Part shown: in pieces, positions 1 to 9,163 of the stretch
How the letters are laid out: every line of letters starts with the position of its first letter
How positions within the stretch are numbered: the stretch's first letter is position 1
NCBI GenBank assembly: GCA_046329585.1
Contig: JAXLUI010000001.1
Coordinates: forward strand, 2,976,001-3,040,000
Origin: DLKC01 sp002478885
GTDB lineage: Bacteria; Bacteroidota; Bacteroidia; Chitinophagales; Chitinophagaceae
Direction: 5' to 3'
Length of the DNA: 64,000 nucleotides
Made by a program: the position numbers and the translations under genes
Notes under the pieces: generated by a model
Told to the model about the DNA's origin: nothing
What the model saw: the letters and a program-made list of their open reading frames with translations, nothing else
Databases searched by the model: none

Positions 1-1470
1 GTTGTCAACAACACCTTGAAAGTCTACTATCGTGATTTTAATGACTCTGTAAAATTTGTCATCCACCCTCAGGAAGTCTACCCAAAGCTTGACTTTTCCG
101 GAAAAACGGGTACAGTAAGATCAAAGGCCGATGCACTGCTTGAAACCCAAAAACAAAACAGCTATTCACTGCTGATGCGGCTGGATACGGTATTGCCGAT
201 GGCAAAAACACAATCACTTAACCTGAACAGGAAGAACCTGAAATCGCTGGTAGATAAATATGATTGCAACCTCTTTGTGGTTACCGCGACCGACAGCCTG
301 CTTGCATTAAACCGTAATGTTATATTCAACAACAGCTTCAATGCCTACATCGATTCTTCGTTACAAATTGACGAACAGACCATGACCTACCAGTTAGGTT
401 TTGCCGGCAATACAAAAGATATAAAACTTAGTTTCAATCATGAATGGTCAACCGCCAAAACGCCTGTCACTGTTTTGTTGTTAGGCAAAGCCAATGGAGA
501 GGTATCCCAATACCTTACACAATCATATGAGGAAGCACGTATTGCTGAACAGGATTCTATAAAAGCAATAATAGCTATTCGTGCCCTTGTTAAATCAAAG
601 ATGTTGCCGGGTGATAAATTGGTATTGGATACTTTAGAAAAAGTTGAACCTATACCCATAGGAGATGGAACCTACCAGGCAGCGCAAAATGTTTTTTTTA
701 CAGATTTTGATAAAAAGTATAACCGCACAATGTATGTGGCTGTAAAGTCTTCACAAGACTCATTGGACATATTAGGCCATTACTATCCTGGCAGTGTGTA
801 TAAATACATGCCTCCTGAAACCGTCAAAGAATTTAGCACCAACGGGTATACTATTTACCGCTGCAGCTTTACGGGAGACATAAACATCTTTGATATAGTG
901 CATTACATTCAATCAACAGCTCATATCTATTATTTTATTACAAAACGGTTGGATGAAAAAGGGTATGCCGCCAATAAAAAATATTTCGATGAATGGGATG
1001 GTATTGCTGCAAAAAACAAGGAAGAAACAGAAGCTACAGGAAATTATAACCGAGGGCTGGCAAGCGATTTCAGCGATATAAAATCTACGATCGAAAAAAT
1101 GGCACATGCTTTAAACGATGTTTGTGTTGACAAACTCAGAACACTCAACAGTGGTGCTCCTTCTGCCAACACCTACAATCAATGCATTGGAGCTGTTTTT
1201 GATGAAACAGATAAAATTAAAAAGTATATCCTCAGCAATGAAAGTAAAATCAACACACTAGGCGCCAACAAATCAGCGTACGAAAATTATTTTAATATGG
1301 TCTTCGGATTAGTACAAAAAATTTCAGATGCTAAAGACAAAATCAACCAAAAAGTGAATGCAAATAATAATGGTGAAAAAGCTGATTTGAATGGAATAAA
1401 GGCTGCCATTTTTGATATAAGGATGGCAGCATCCGATATTTCAGCAAAAAGTTTCAATTATAATTATTGA
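1..1470 (+). CDS. Hypothetical protein, 5'-truncated by window edge
   Basis: The reading frame is open from base 1, so the true start probably lies upstream; a TTG at 16 is only the first candidate start inside the window. About 490 residues are visible. I recognise no family. The C-terminal 150 residues are charged and helical-looking (many Lys, Asp, Asn), ending in an Asn/Tyr-rich tail. The stop codon lies 2 bases before the ATG of the next gene, so the two are probably one transcription unit. No signal peptide can be judged because the N-terminus is missing. It sits just upstream of the secreted caspase-propeller array, but nothing in the sequence links it functionally to that array. Confidence 0.75.
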   Translation, partial: VVNNTLKVYYRDFNDSVKFVIHPQEVYPKLDFSGKTGTVRSKADALLETQKQNSYSLLMRLDTVLPMAKTQSLNLNRKNLKSLVDKYDCNLFVVTATDSLLALNRNVIFNNSFNAYIDSSLQIDEQTMTYQLGFAGNTKDIKLSFNHEWSTAKTPVTVLLLGKANGEVSQYLTQSYEEARIAEQDSIKAIIAIRALVKSKMLPGDKLVLDTLEKVEPIPIGDGTYQAAQNVFFTDFDKKYNRTMYVAVKSSQDSLDILGHYYPGSVYKYMPPETVKEFSTNGYTIYRCSFTGDINIFDIVHYIQSTAHIYYFITKRLDEKGYAANKKYFDEWDGIAAKNKEETEATGNYNRGLASDFSDIKSTIEKMAHALNDVCVDKLRTLNSGAPSANTYNQCIGAVFDETDKIKKYILSNESKINTLGANKSAYENYFNMVFGLVQKISDAKDKINQKVNANNNGEKADLNGIKAAIFDIRMAASDISAKSFNYNY

Positions 1471-1472
1471 TC

Positions 1473-2126
1473 ATGAAAAGTATATTTTTAAAAATTTTGA
1501 TGCTATCAATATTGGCTGGCATTACCTGCAAAGAGACTTCAGCGCAGCAACAGTCCATCGTAAATCTTATTCTCACAAGTTTTAACGGAGCCCACCAGGG
1601 ATTTCCTTCCCTGATCAACGATACTATTTCGGATTGGGGTGGGTGGTCTTATAAGATCAACGCTAAAGTTGTGAAGCAATACGCCAATGTTCGGGACATT
1701 AATCTGGACTTCAGGAAGAATTATAAATCACTGCTACTGAACGATACACTGGTGCAATTGAACCAGATAAGAATAAGAAGTGAAACCATTATGCTGGGAG
1801 AAAACAAAACATGGGATGATTATAAAGACACACTCACATCCTATTACAATAAGCAGGTCGATTTTTTTATAAAGGCATTTGGAGCGCAACTGAATTACAC
1901 CCCGGTTATTACGTTGCAAAATGCAGATGATGCGAATTTTAAACCCAGGTATTGCATCTATTTTTACGAAAAATCTATAGCCATCCCCAAGACGCTAACC
2001 GATATGTATGAAATAGAAAAGCAACTGGATGTTGTTGCCTGGTTTAGTATTGAATTGCAGGAAAACATTCTAACAAGTAAGAATTATAACATGATCTACC
2101 GCATCAGCGGCGGGCAAAGACAATGA
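1473..2126 (+). CDS. Hypothetical secreted protein
   Basis: A 217-residue protein of unrecognised family. I place the start at the ATG at 1473 (MKSIFLKILMLSILAG...) rather than the in-frame TTG six bases upstream, because it gives a standard Lys-then-hydrophobic signal peptide ending near TSAQQQ at about residue 25. The rest is soluble-looking with mixed alpha/beta character and no recognisable catalytic motif. It begins 2 bases after the preceding gene's stop, so the pair is likely co-transcribed and may act together in the periplasm or at the surface (inference). It is followed by a copy of the intergenic inverted repeat. Confidence 0.75.
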   Translation: MKSIFLKILMLSILAGITCKETSAQQQSIVNLILTSFNGAHQGFPSLINDTISDWGGWSYKINAKVVKQYANVRDINLDFRKNYKSLLLNDTLVQLNQIRIRSETIMLGENKTWDDYKDTLTSYYNKQVDFFIKAFGAQLNYTPVITLQNADDANFKPRYCIYFYEKSIAIPKTLTDMYEIEKQLDVVAWFSIELQENILTSKNYNMIYRISGGQRQ

Positions 2127-2158
2127 TGAAACCGGCTGAGGTAATTTAATATGGCTAG

Positions 2159-2229
2159 GTTGTGTCACTCACTTCATCGTTCTGTTCTTTGATGAACATT
2201 GAACAAAGAGTACAAGAGTGCGACGCAAG
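2159..2229 (+). repeat. Intergenic inverted-repeat element, copy 1
   Basis: The left arm at 2159-2178 (TTGTGTCACTCACTT...) and right arm at 2210-2229 (GTACAAGAGTGCGACGCAAG) can pair imperfectly around a loop of about 30 nt. It lies between the secreted unknown and the first caspase-propeller gene. Confidence 0.75.
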
Positions 2230-2274
2230 GATGTTGAGTAAAGAAAAAATGTTTGGCTTAAAATAAACGCATAT

Positions 2275-5200
2275 ATGAAGAATCTTTTTATAATCCTTGC
2301 CTGTTTTGCTGTTACGGCTGTTGCAGCACAGCGTACAATTGTGATGCCAGATGGTCATTCACTTTTGGTAAAAGCCATCGTGCAGGACAAGCAGGGTAAA
2401 TTTATGTACACGGCTGAATCGCACAAATGCATCATGTGGGAGGTGAAAACCGGGAAACAGTTGTACACGTTCAAATATATTGGCGGAGATAATGATATAC
2501 ACCTGAGCGTGAACAGCAAAGGAGACCGGCTGATAATTGTCGCCAATAATACACTTATGCTGTACAATACCATTACAGGCGAACAGCTGGCCAAAACAGA
2601 AAGCTATCCTTCTTATTCAGATGCGTCTTTTGCGAACGATGATGTTATAATAGGCGCTTCTAATGGTATCCGGCTGCTTGATGCAAAAAACTTATCCCAA
2701 CGCTCCTATATCAAAAGCAATATTGATTACAAAGCAAGAGTTTGGTTGCTCGAAAACAAAAAAGTATTACTCGCCAACACCAAAGGCTGCGACATCATCG
2801 ATCTTGCTGCAGCGTCAAAACAACAATCATACGACTATGATAAAAATTTTTACAGCACGGTTGCCTTTATTCCGCAGCAACAACTGCTGGTACTAAATTC
2901 CAACAGATCGCCGGTTGATTTTTTTGATATTAATACAGGAAAATTTGTGGGCTCTATAAAAGGCGACTTTTATGACGCAGCCATTATCCCCTCATTCAAT
3001 ACGCATGAGATTCTTATAACAGGTACTGAAGTTAAATCCGGCTATTATTCGCTTAACCTTTACAGTACCGACACGTTTAAGCCCACAGCACATTTCACCA
3101 ACACCGATGTGGTGATGTATCATCCTGTTTCAGAAGGCTACTTTAACGGAGATCAAAAAAAAGCCTGGTTTGTAGGATACAATGTAGTATCCGAGTACAA
3201 CCTTGCAACGAAAAATTCCACCAGGCTCTATGCCGGTATTGCGGCGCAATTGGGCATGGATGTGTTTAATGCCATTGAATATAATTATGCTACCGGTATG
3301 CTGCATCTTACTACCGACGATCACAATGTGAAATCTGTAGACCTGTTCAGGATGGTGCCCGTAATGCATACTGATCTGAAAACTAATCCCACGGGCCTTG
3401 CTGTCTCGCCAACCGGAGATACCGCCGCTGTTTTCGGCGATAATACCGTAACGATTAAAAACCTGAGAACAAATAAAATTATCAGGCCTGTTGCAAACAG
3501 CGGCGTAACGGGCTTTTTGTACAGGGGCGGGTTCTTCTTTTCGAATGATGGTAAAGCCGTGTACTACCCAACCGACGATAAGGGAGGCATAGCACTAATG
3601 AAAATGAATCTTGTTTCTGGTGCAAAGCAGAAAGTGATTGACCCCAAAGGTTTTGGCCCAATGCTGGTATCGCCCGATAAGAAAATACTGGCAGGTTTTG
3701 AATCGGCATACCAGGTAAATGTGGCATCTGTATGGGATCTTTCTACAGGCCAGCGCATATTCTCTAAAAACATGGAAACCGATGGCGAATATGATGAACA
3801 ATACATACAGGTTTCGAAAGACACAAAGAATGTATTAATTGCAAAAGGCGGTTCAGTATCCGTGTACAATATCGCAGATAACCGATTGCTGTATCAGTCA
3901 GCTAATATTGGGTATATAGATAAGTTCGGTTCTGCCGCCGCCAATAATACACTTTCTATGTTTGTTACCGGCGGGCGCAATGGCAATGTGGAAGCCTACA
4001 ATACAAAAGGTGGTCGCATATACACCATACAGGCACACACAAGTACAGTGCGTAAAATTGTATTCTCGCCTGATGACAAACTTTTTTATACGATCTCTTA
4101 TGACAACAGCATCAAAGTGTGGGAGGCCGTTACCGGCAGGCTCGTAGGAGTACTGTACCTCTTCAAAGACAGCAACGATTATGTATTTATGGATGCCGAT
4201 GGCCGCTTCGATGGCTCACCCGAAGGCATTAAGAAAGTATATTATGTACTAAACCAGCAATCACTACCTCTCGATGCACTCTTCGAAAAATACTATACAC
4301 CCAACCTCTATGCCCGGTCTGTGGCAGATGAGGAATTCCAGCCTGTCGATGTGCTGGATATTGCTCCGTTGCCCAAAGTAAAGATGAGTTATGCTGCGCT
4401 TACACGCAACCTCGAAGTGGATGACGATAAGCCGACTTACAAAAACGAAACAGGCGTTGCAGAGATAATGGTAGAAGCAGATGCACAGGGCGATGCGATC
4501 GACGAGATTCGCCTGTTTCATAATGGCAAGATTGTGAATCTTACTACGAGAAACCTGATAGTGGCAGATGATGATAAAGCGGCAAAAGTCACCAAAAAGT
4601 ACACAGTCAACCTGCTGCCGGGCACCAACAGCTTCCGCGCTGTTGCACTCAACAGGCAACGTTCGGAAAGCAAACCCGATGAACTCGATGTTGTTTACCA
4701 GGTTGCTAATGCGGTTACTCCCGGGCAAAACAAGCAGTTAAATACTGGCCCGGTAACCATGGTGGATAAAAATGCTACCCTTCACCTCGTGGTTGTGGGC
4801 ATTAACAAATACCAGAACCAGTCAATGAGCCTTAACTATGCGCTGGCCGATGCAACTGCTTTTAAAGACGAAGTGGAGAAAGGTGCGAAGACGGTTTTAA
4901 AGCAGGTGAAAACCTATTTTGTGGCTGATGCTGATGCCAACAAAACCGGGATAGAAAAAGCGCTCAGCGAAGTAAAACAAAACGCAAAGCCATCAGATGT
5001 GTTCATCTTTTACTATGCAGGACATGGTGTAATTGGTAAAAACAACCAATTCTACCTTGTGCCAACTGATGTAAGCGATCTTAAAAATGTACAAAGCGAA
5101 CTCGAGCAGAAAGGCATTGCAGCATCCACGCTGCAGCAGTTCGCCATCGACATACAGGCACAGAAACAATTGTTCATTCTCGATGCCTGCCAGAGTGCCG

Positions 5201-5529
5201 GTGCCTTCGAAGCGATGATGAGTTCAGATGCCAACCAGCAGAAAAGCATCGCTGTTGTGGCACGCAGTACGGGGACGCACTGGCTGGCGGCAAGCGGCGC
5301 TCAGCAGTTCGCCAACGAGTTCTCATCACTTGGTCATGGCGCTTTTACTTATGTATTGCTCGATGCGCTGAAAGGCGCTGCCCTGGCCAATAACATGATC
5401 ACCGTGAACACGCTAAAAAATTACCTTCAGGAAACTGTGCCCGCACTGATGAAAAAATATAACGGAACGCCACAGTATCCGGCGAGTTACGGTTATGGTA
5501 ACGATTTTCCTGTTGAACTGAAGCAATAA
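2275..5529 (+). CDS. Secreted WD40-propeller / caspase (C14) protein, paralogue 1
   Basis: 1084 residues. A signal peptide (MKNLFIILACFAVTAVAAQ) leads into a long propeller region with degenerate WD40-like blades (for example HTSTVRKIVFSPDDKLF near residue 590, then IKVWEAVTGRLVG). Around residue 640 is the motif DGRFDGSPEG, followed by a Tyr-rich linker (KKVYYVL...FEKYYTP) that recurs in all four paralogues. Residues of about 725-805 look like a beta-sandwich (DEIRLFHNGK). The caspase-like domain runs from about 835 (HLVVVGINKYQNQ). The predicted catalytic His is H917 in YYAGHG and the Cys is C972 in LDACQSAG, so the dyad is intact. It is predicted to be a periplasmic or surface cysteine peptidase; substrate and trigger are unknown. 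By the caspase signatures VSDLKNVQSELEQKG and SIAVVARSTG it pairs with paralogue 3. Confidence 0.9.
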   Translation: MKNLFIILACFAVTAVAAQRTIVMPDGHSLLVKAIVQDKQGKFMYTAESHKCIMWEVKTGKQLYTFKYIGGDNDIHLSVNSKGDRLIIVANNTLMLYNTITGEQLAKTESYPSYSDASFANDDVIIGASNGIRLLDAKNLSQRSYIKSNIDYKARVWLLENKKVLLANTKGCDIIDLAAASKQQSYDYDKNFYSTVAFIPQQQLLVLNSNRSPVDFFDINTGKFVGSIKGDFYDAAIIPSFNTHEILITGTEVKSGYYSLNLYSTDTFKPTAHFTNTDVVMYHPVSEGYFNGDQKKAWFVGYNVVSEYNLATKNSTRLYAGIAAQLGMDVFNAIEYNYATGMLHLTTDDHNVKSVDLFRMVPVMHTDLKTNPTGLAVSPTGDTAAVFGDNTVTIKNLRTNKIIRPVANSGVTGFLYRGGFFFSNDGKAVYYPTDDKGGIALMKMNLVSGAKQKVIDPKGFGPMLVSPDKKILAGFESAYQVNVASVWDLSTGQRIFSKNMETDGEYDEQYIQVSKDTKNVLIAKGGSVSVYNIADNRLLYQSANIGYIDKFGSAAANNTLSMFVTGGRNGNVEAYNTKGGRIYTIQAHTSTVRKIVFSPDDKLFYTISYDNSIKVWEAVTGRLVGVLYLFKDSNDYVFMDADGRFDGSPEGIKKVYYVLNQQSLPLDALFEKYYTPNLYARSVADEEFQPVDVLDIAPLPKVKMSYAALTRNLEVDDDKPTYKNETGVAEIMVEADAQGDAIDEIRLFHNGKIVNLTTRNLIVADDDKAAKVTKKYTVNLLPGTNSFRAVALNRQRSESKPDELDVVYQVANAVTPGQNKQLNTGPVTMVDKNATLHLVVVGINKYQNQSMSLNYALADATAFKDEVEKGAKTVLKQVKTYFVADADANKTGIEKALSEVKQNAKPSDVFIFYYAGHGVIGKNNQFYLVPTDVSDLKNVQSELEQKGIAASTLQQFAIDIQAQKQLFILDACQSAGAFEAMMSSDANQQKSIAVVARSTGTHWLAASGAQQFANEFSSLGHGAFTYVLLDALKGAALANNMITVNTLKNYLQETVPALMKKYNGTPQYPASYGYGNDFPVELKQ

Positions 5530-5550
5530 GATTTTTGTTGTCGGTTTATC

Positions 5551-5639
5551 CCGCATCACACGCTTCTGCAGAAGAACATTGTCATCAGTTGACTTAAGCT
5601 TGTCGCCTGTAGTATTGAAGCACAAGAGTGCGACGCAAG
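5551..5639 (+). repeat. Intergenic inverted-repeat element, copy 2
   Basis: The right arm at 5620-5639 (GCACAAGAGTGCGACGCAAG) is well conserved. The left arm near 5551-5570 (CCGCATCACACGCTTCT) is degenerate. It fills the 151-bp gap between caspase paralogues 1 and 2. Confidence 0.65.
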
Positions 5640-5680
5640 TAAAGACGATAGTATTACAATTGTTGGGTTAAAAAGAAAAT

Positions 5681-8600
5681 ATGAAAAAGATTGCAAGTAT
5701 AGGTTTAACAATGTTGAGCATTTTTTCAATGGCGCAAAAGCCCGTGCTGATGATTCCAAAAGGTCATTCAGATAACGCCGACAAAGTGGCCATCTCCGGC
5801 GATGATAAATATGTTGCGACCGGCGGATGGGATAAGTCAGTGCACATCTGGCAACTTTCAACGGGCAATGAAATTAAAGTACTCGATGGTTACCCGGCAT
5901 GGGTAAATTCAGTGGCGTTTAGCCCGGATAACCGGTTACTTGTATCAGGAAGCCGCAAAGAGTTGCGCATTAATGATATGACAGCCGGGGCCAAAGAGAT
6001 ATTTAGGCAGGCTGTTCATGCTGAGAATATATCTGAGCTCGCATTTAGTGCCGACAGTAAACTGCTCGCTACAGCATCGGAAACGGGCAAACGAATGAAT
6101 GATGAACCGGTGAACGAAATAAAGATCTGGAAAGTTACGGGCATGCTTATGCAGAAAAGAATTGAGGTGAACGGCAATTTGTGGAGCCTGCGCTTTGAGA
6201 AGAATGGTGAACTGCTTGCGGTGCTTTATGGAAAGATTGTTCATATTGATCCGGTAACAGGTACTACAAAATTTACAGAAAAGTTTGGCGACGATGGTGG
6301 TAGCTATCTGAGTCCCGATGGCAATTGGTTTATTTCAACCGGTTTTGAAAACGGCAATAACGGTTTATATGCCGACAGCCTGGGTCTGGGTTCATTCGAA
6401 AATTTCGGCGGGCACGCAACAGTAACGGTGATAGACCGTCATACAAAGTTGGTTGTTCATGTATTCAAAGGGCAAAAGGCTTCGATAAAAGATGTCGGTT
6501 TTAGCCCCGATAGCCGTTATATAACCACTGCTGCCGACAATACGATTTTTATTTACGACCTGGAAGAAATGAAGAAGGTTGCCGAGCTGAACAACAAGAT
6601 GAGTTATCCGGCGGGTTTTGCATTCTCATCAGACGGAAAGACATTCATTTCGGGCAATTACGATGGTATTATACGTGTGTATGATTTTTTACAACATGTG
6701 GTAAAAATGGAGTTGGGCGGACATGCCAACATTATTTATAACATGGATCTTTCTCCTGATGAAAAATCATTGGTTATACAAGGTAGCCAGGGTTATTACC
6801 GCGATGGCGCAGTACAACTGCTCGATCTGAAGCGTGGTGCTGTTGCGAAGAACAGCCGATCTTCTGAAATGAATTTTGTGGGCGCTTTTTCACCAGACAG
6901 CAAATACCTGGTATCAGGTTCTTTTGAGTATGCCTTAACGGTAATGGATGCCTCTACGTTACAGGCATTAAGTTCGGTTGAACAAAAGGATGTAGCAAGT
7001 AGTTTCGCTTTCAGCAGCGATGGCAAAAAAATGGTTACAACAAACAGGGACAATGACAACCACGAAATGGAGTTGCGTGCATTGCCGTCAGGCGAGGTAT
7101 TAAAAATAATTAAACTGCCGTACACTGCTGGCAGTTTACTTTTCGCGCCTGACGGAAGATCTGTTTATGTGGGCATTGTTAAAGATAACAGCACAGTAAA
7201 GATCGACTTGCAGAATGGAAATATTATTCAAACCTACAAGCACGCAGATGAATACAGCGATGTAACAGGTATTCGAAGATTGGTGCTTACCAAAGATGGA
7301 AACACGCTGCTTACAGGCGATGACTACGGCCACATCCGCTGGTGGAATACGGCAACAGGAAAAGAAATTGGTGATCTGTATGCAAACAAGGGACGCGTCA
7401 ATGGTATGATTATGCTGCCTAACGGCAAACAGATAGCTACCTGTGGCGGCGAAAGCGCTTTTACCGATGCGGAAATCAAGATCATCGACATAGCCACAAG
7501 ACAGGTAGTAAAAACATTGAAAGGTCATGGCAATTCACCCACGAGTTTGGTAGCCACGGAAGATGGCAAGTATTTGCTTAGCGGCAGTTATGACCGCACT
7601 ATTAAACTTTGGAATCTGGCAACGGCTGAATCACTGGCAACAATGGTATTTTTTAACGGAAGTGACTGGGTAATGGTCGATAAGAACGGGCGTTTCGATG
7701 GTACACCCGATGGCATGAGACAAATGTATTACACCCGTGGCCTGGAAGTATTGCCGCTCGAATCTTCCTTTGAACAATTTTATACGCCTTCGTTACTACC
7801 CCGGTTATTGCAAGGCGAAAATTTTACACCGCCTGCAGTTGATATCAACACCATAAAAAAGGCGCCAACAGTTAAAATCACTTATAAGGGCGAAACGAGA
7901 AATCTTGAAGTAGCCGACGATGATCAGGTATATGCATCTTCATCACCAAAGGCGTTGCTGGATATAACCGCATCTTCTGCCGATGATGTGATCAGTGAAA
8001 TACGCTTGTATCAAAATGGCAAACTTATCACGGGTGGCACAAGAAATCTTGTTGTGGAAGATGCAGGTAAACCAACCGATACAAAAACCCTTGAAGTGGA
8101 GCTCACCGAAGGGGAAAACATTTTAAAAGCAGTGGCACTTAACAGCCAACGCACAGAAAGCAAACCCTCAGTGATAACCGTTAATTATAAGCCTGCCAAA
8201 AAAGAAGATAACAACCTTGTTGGTCCCACCCTTCACCTGCTTATTGTTGGCGTGAATAACTATAAGAATCCCAAATACACGTTGAACTATGCATCGGCAG
8301 ATGCAACCGCGTTTAAAGATGCGATGGAAAATGGTTCAAAGGAGATTTTCTCCAAAACTTCCGTTACATTTTTATCCGATGCGCAGGCGGGTAAAGACAA
8401 TATTGTTGCAGCGCTGAACAAAGTGAAAGAAACCGCGGCGCCACAGGATATGTTTGTTTTTTATTACGCTGGCCATGGTGTTATCAGCGATGCAAAAGAA
8501 TTTTTCCTGGTGCCTTACGATGTATTGCAGCTTTACGGCAATGATGATGCGCTGGCACAAAAAGGCATCAGCGCAGAACAATTGCAGGAATTCTCCAAAG

Positions 8601-8986
8601 AAATAAAAGCACAAAAACAATTATTTATTCTCGATGCCTGCCAGAGTGCCGGGGCTTTAAACGAAGTGGCCGCATCGCGTGGTGCGGCTGAAGAAAAAGC
8701 CATTGCACAGCTTGCCCGTTCAACAGGCACACACTGGTTAACGGCTTCGGGCAGCGAACAGTTTGCAAGTGAATTTGCGCAACTGGGTCATGGCTCTTTC
8801 ACTTATTGCATACTCGAAGCACTGAAAGGCGCGGCAGATAATGGAGATAGCAAGATAACGGTGAAAGAACTTGATGCTTACCTGCAGGACAAAGTGCCCG
8901 AGATAACACAGAAATATAAAGGCACAGCACAATACCCGGCAAGCTATAATTATGGAAACGATTTTCCGATCATTATCCTGCATTAA
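5681..8986 (+). CDS. Secreted WD40-propeller / caspase (C14) protein, paralogue 2
   Basis: 1101 residues with a signal peptide (MKKIASIGLTMLSIFSMAQ). This copy has the clearest WD40 repeats: GHSDNADKVAISGDDKYVAT, then VHIWQLSTGNEIKVL near the N-terminus, and SGSYDRTIKLWNLATAES near residue 645. The shared linker (NGRFDGTPDG, about residue 670, then MYYTRGLEVLPLE) and the beta-sandwich (EIRLYQNGK) follow. The caspase domain starts near 850 (HLLIVGVNNYKNP) with H932 in YYAGHG and C987 in LDACQSAG. The signatures VPYDVLQLYG and ASRGAAEEKAIAQLARSTG group it with paralogue 4 rather than its direct neighbours. It is predicted to be an exported cysteine peptidase with a propeller that may sense a ligand or partner (inference). 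Confidence 0.92.
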   Translation: MKKIASIGLTMLSIFSMAQKPVLMIPKGHSDNADKVAISGDDKYVATGGWDKSVHIWQLSTGNEIKVLDGYPAWVNSVAFSPDNRLLVSGSRKELRINDMTAGAKEIFRQAVHAENISELAFSADSKLLATASETGKRMNDEPVNEIKIWKVTGMLMQKRIEVNGNLWSLRFEKNGELLAVLYGKIVHIDPVTGTTKFTEKFGDDGGSYLSPDGNWFISTGFENGNNGLYADSLGLGSFENFGGHATVTVIDRHTKLVVHVFKGQKASIKDVGFSPDSRYITTAADNTIFIYDLEEMKKVAELNNKMSYPAGFAFSSDGKTFISGNYDGIIRVYDFLQHVVKMELGGHANIIYNMDLSPDEKSLVIQGSQGYYRDGAVQLLDLKRGAVAKNSRSSEMNFVGAFSPDSKYLVSGSFEYALTVMDASTLQALSSVEQKDVASSFAFSSDGKKMVTTNRDNDNHEMELRALPSGEVLKIIKLPYTAGSLLFAPDGRSVYVGIVKDNSTVKIDLQNGNIIQTYKHADEYSDVTGIRRLVLTKDGNTLLTGDDYGHIRWWNTATGKEIGDLYANKGRVNGMIMLPNGKQIATCGGESAFTDAEIKIIDIATRQVVKTLKGHGNSPTSLVATEDGKYLLSGSYDRTIKLWNLATAESLATMVFFNGSDWVMVDKNGRFDGTPDGMRQMYYTRGLEVLPLESSFEQFYTPSLLPRLLQGENFTPPAVDINTIKKAPTVKITYKGETRNLEVADDDQVYASSSPKALLDITASSADDVISEIRLYQNGKLITGGTRNLVVEDAGKPTDTKTLEVELTEGENILKAVALNSQRTESKPSVITVNYKPAKKEDNNLVGPTLHLLIVGVNNYKNPKYTLNYASADATAFKDAMENGSKEIFSKTSVTFLSDAQAGKDNIVAALNKVKETAAPQDMFVFYYAGHGVISDAKEFFLVPYDVLQLYGNDDALAQKGISAEQLQEFSKEIKAQKQLFILDACQSAGALNEVAASRGAAEEKAIAQLARSTGTHWLTASGSEQFASEFAQLGHGSFTYCILEALKGAADNGDSKITVKELDAYLQDKVPEITQKYKGTAQYPASYNYGNDFPIIILH

Positions 8987-9039
8987 TTTGGGGGGGATGA
9001 ATTTTTGGTAACAAGCGCTGGTATTTCATGGCGTCTTTG

Positions 9040-9120
9040 GTTGTGTCACTCACTTGTACGCTTTGTTCTTTGCTGTTCTTTAGCAGAAGTCAGCTTTGCT
9101 GCACAAGGGTGCGACGCAAC
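9040..9120 (+). repeat. Intergenic inverted-repeat element, copy 3
   Basis: A good two-armed copy: GTTGTGTCACTCACTTGTAC at about 9040-9059 and GCACAAGGGTGCGACGCAAC at 9101-9120, with a loop of about 40 nt. Flanking text (TTTTTGGTAAC on the left, ATAGCCCGGCC on the right) matches the outer parts of other copies. Confidence 0.8.
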
Positions 9121-9163
9121 AGGAGCTTAATATATATTCGATAGCCCGGCCAATAAAATAAAT

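Noticed and set aside
4264..4728. Long minus-strand ORFs opposite the caspase-propeller genes and other genes
   Set aside because: They are mirror frames of well-supported genes, with no family pattern.
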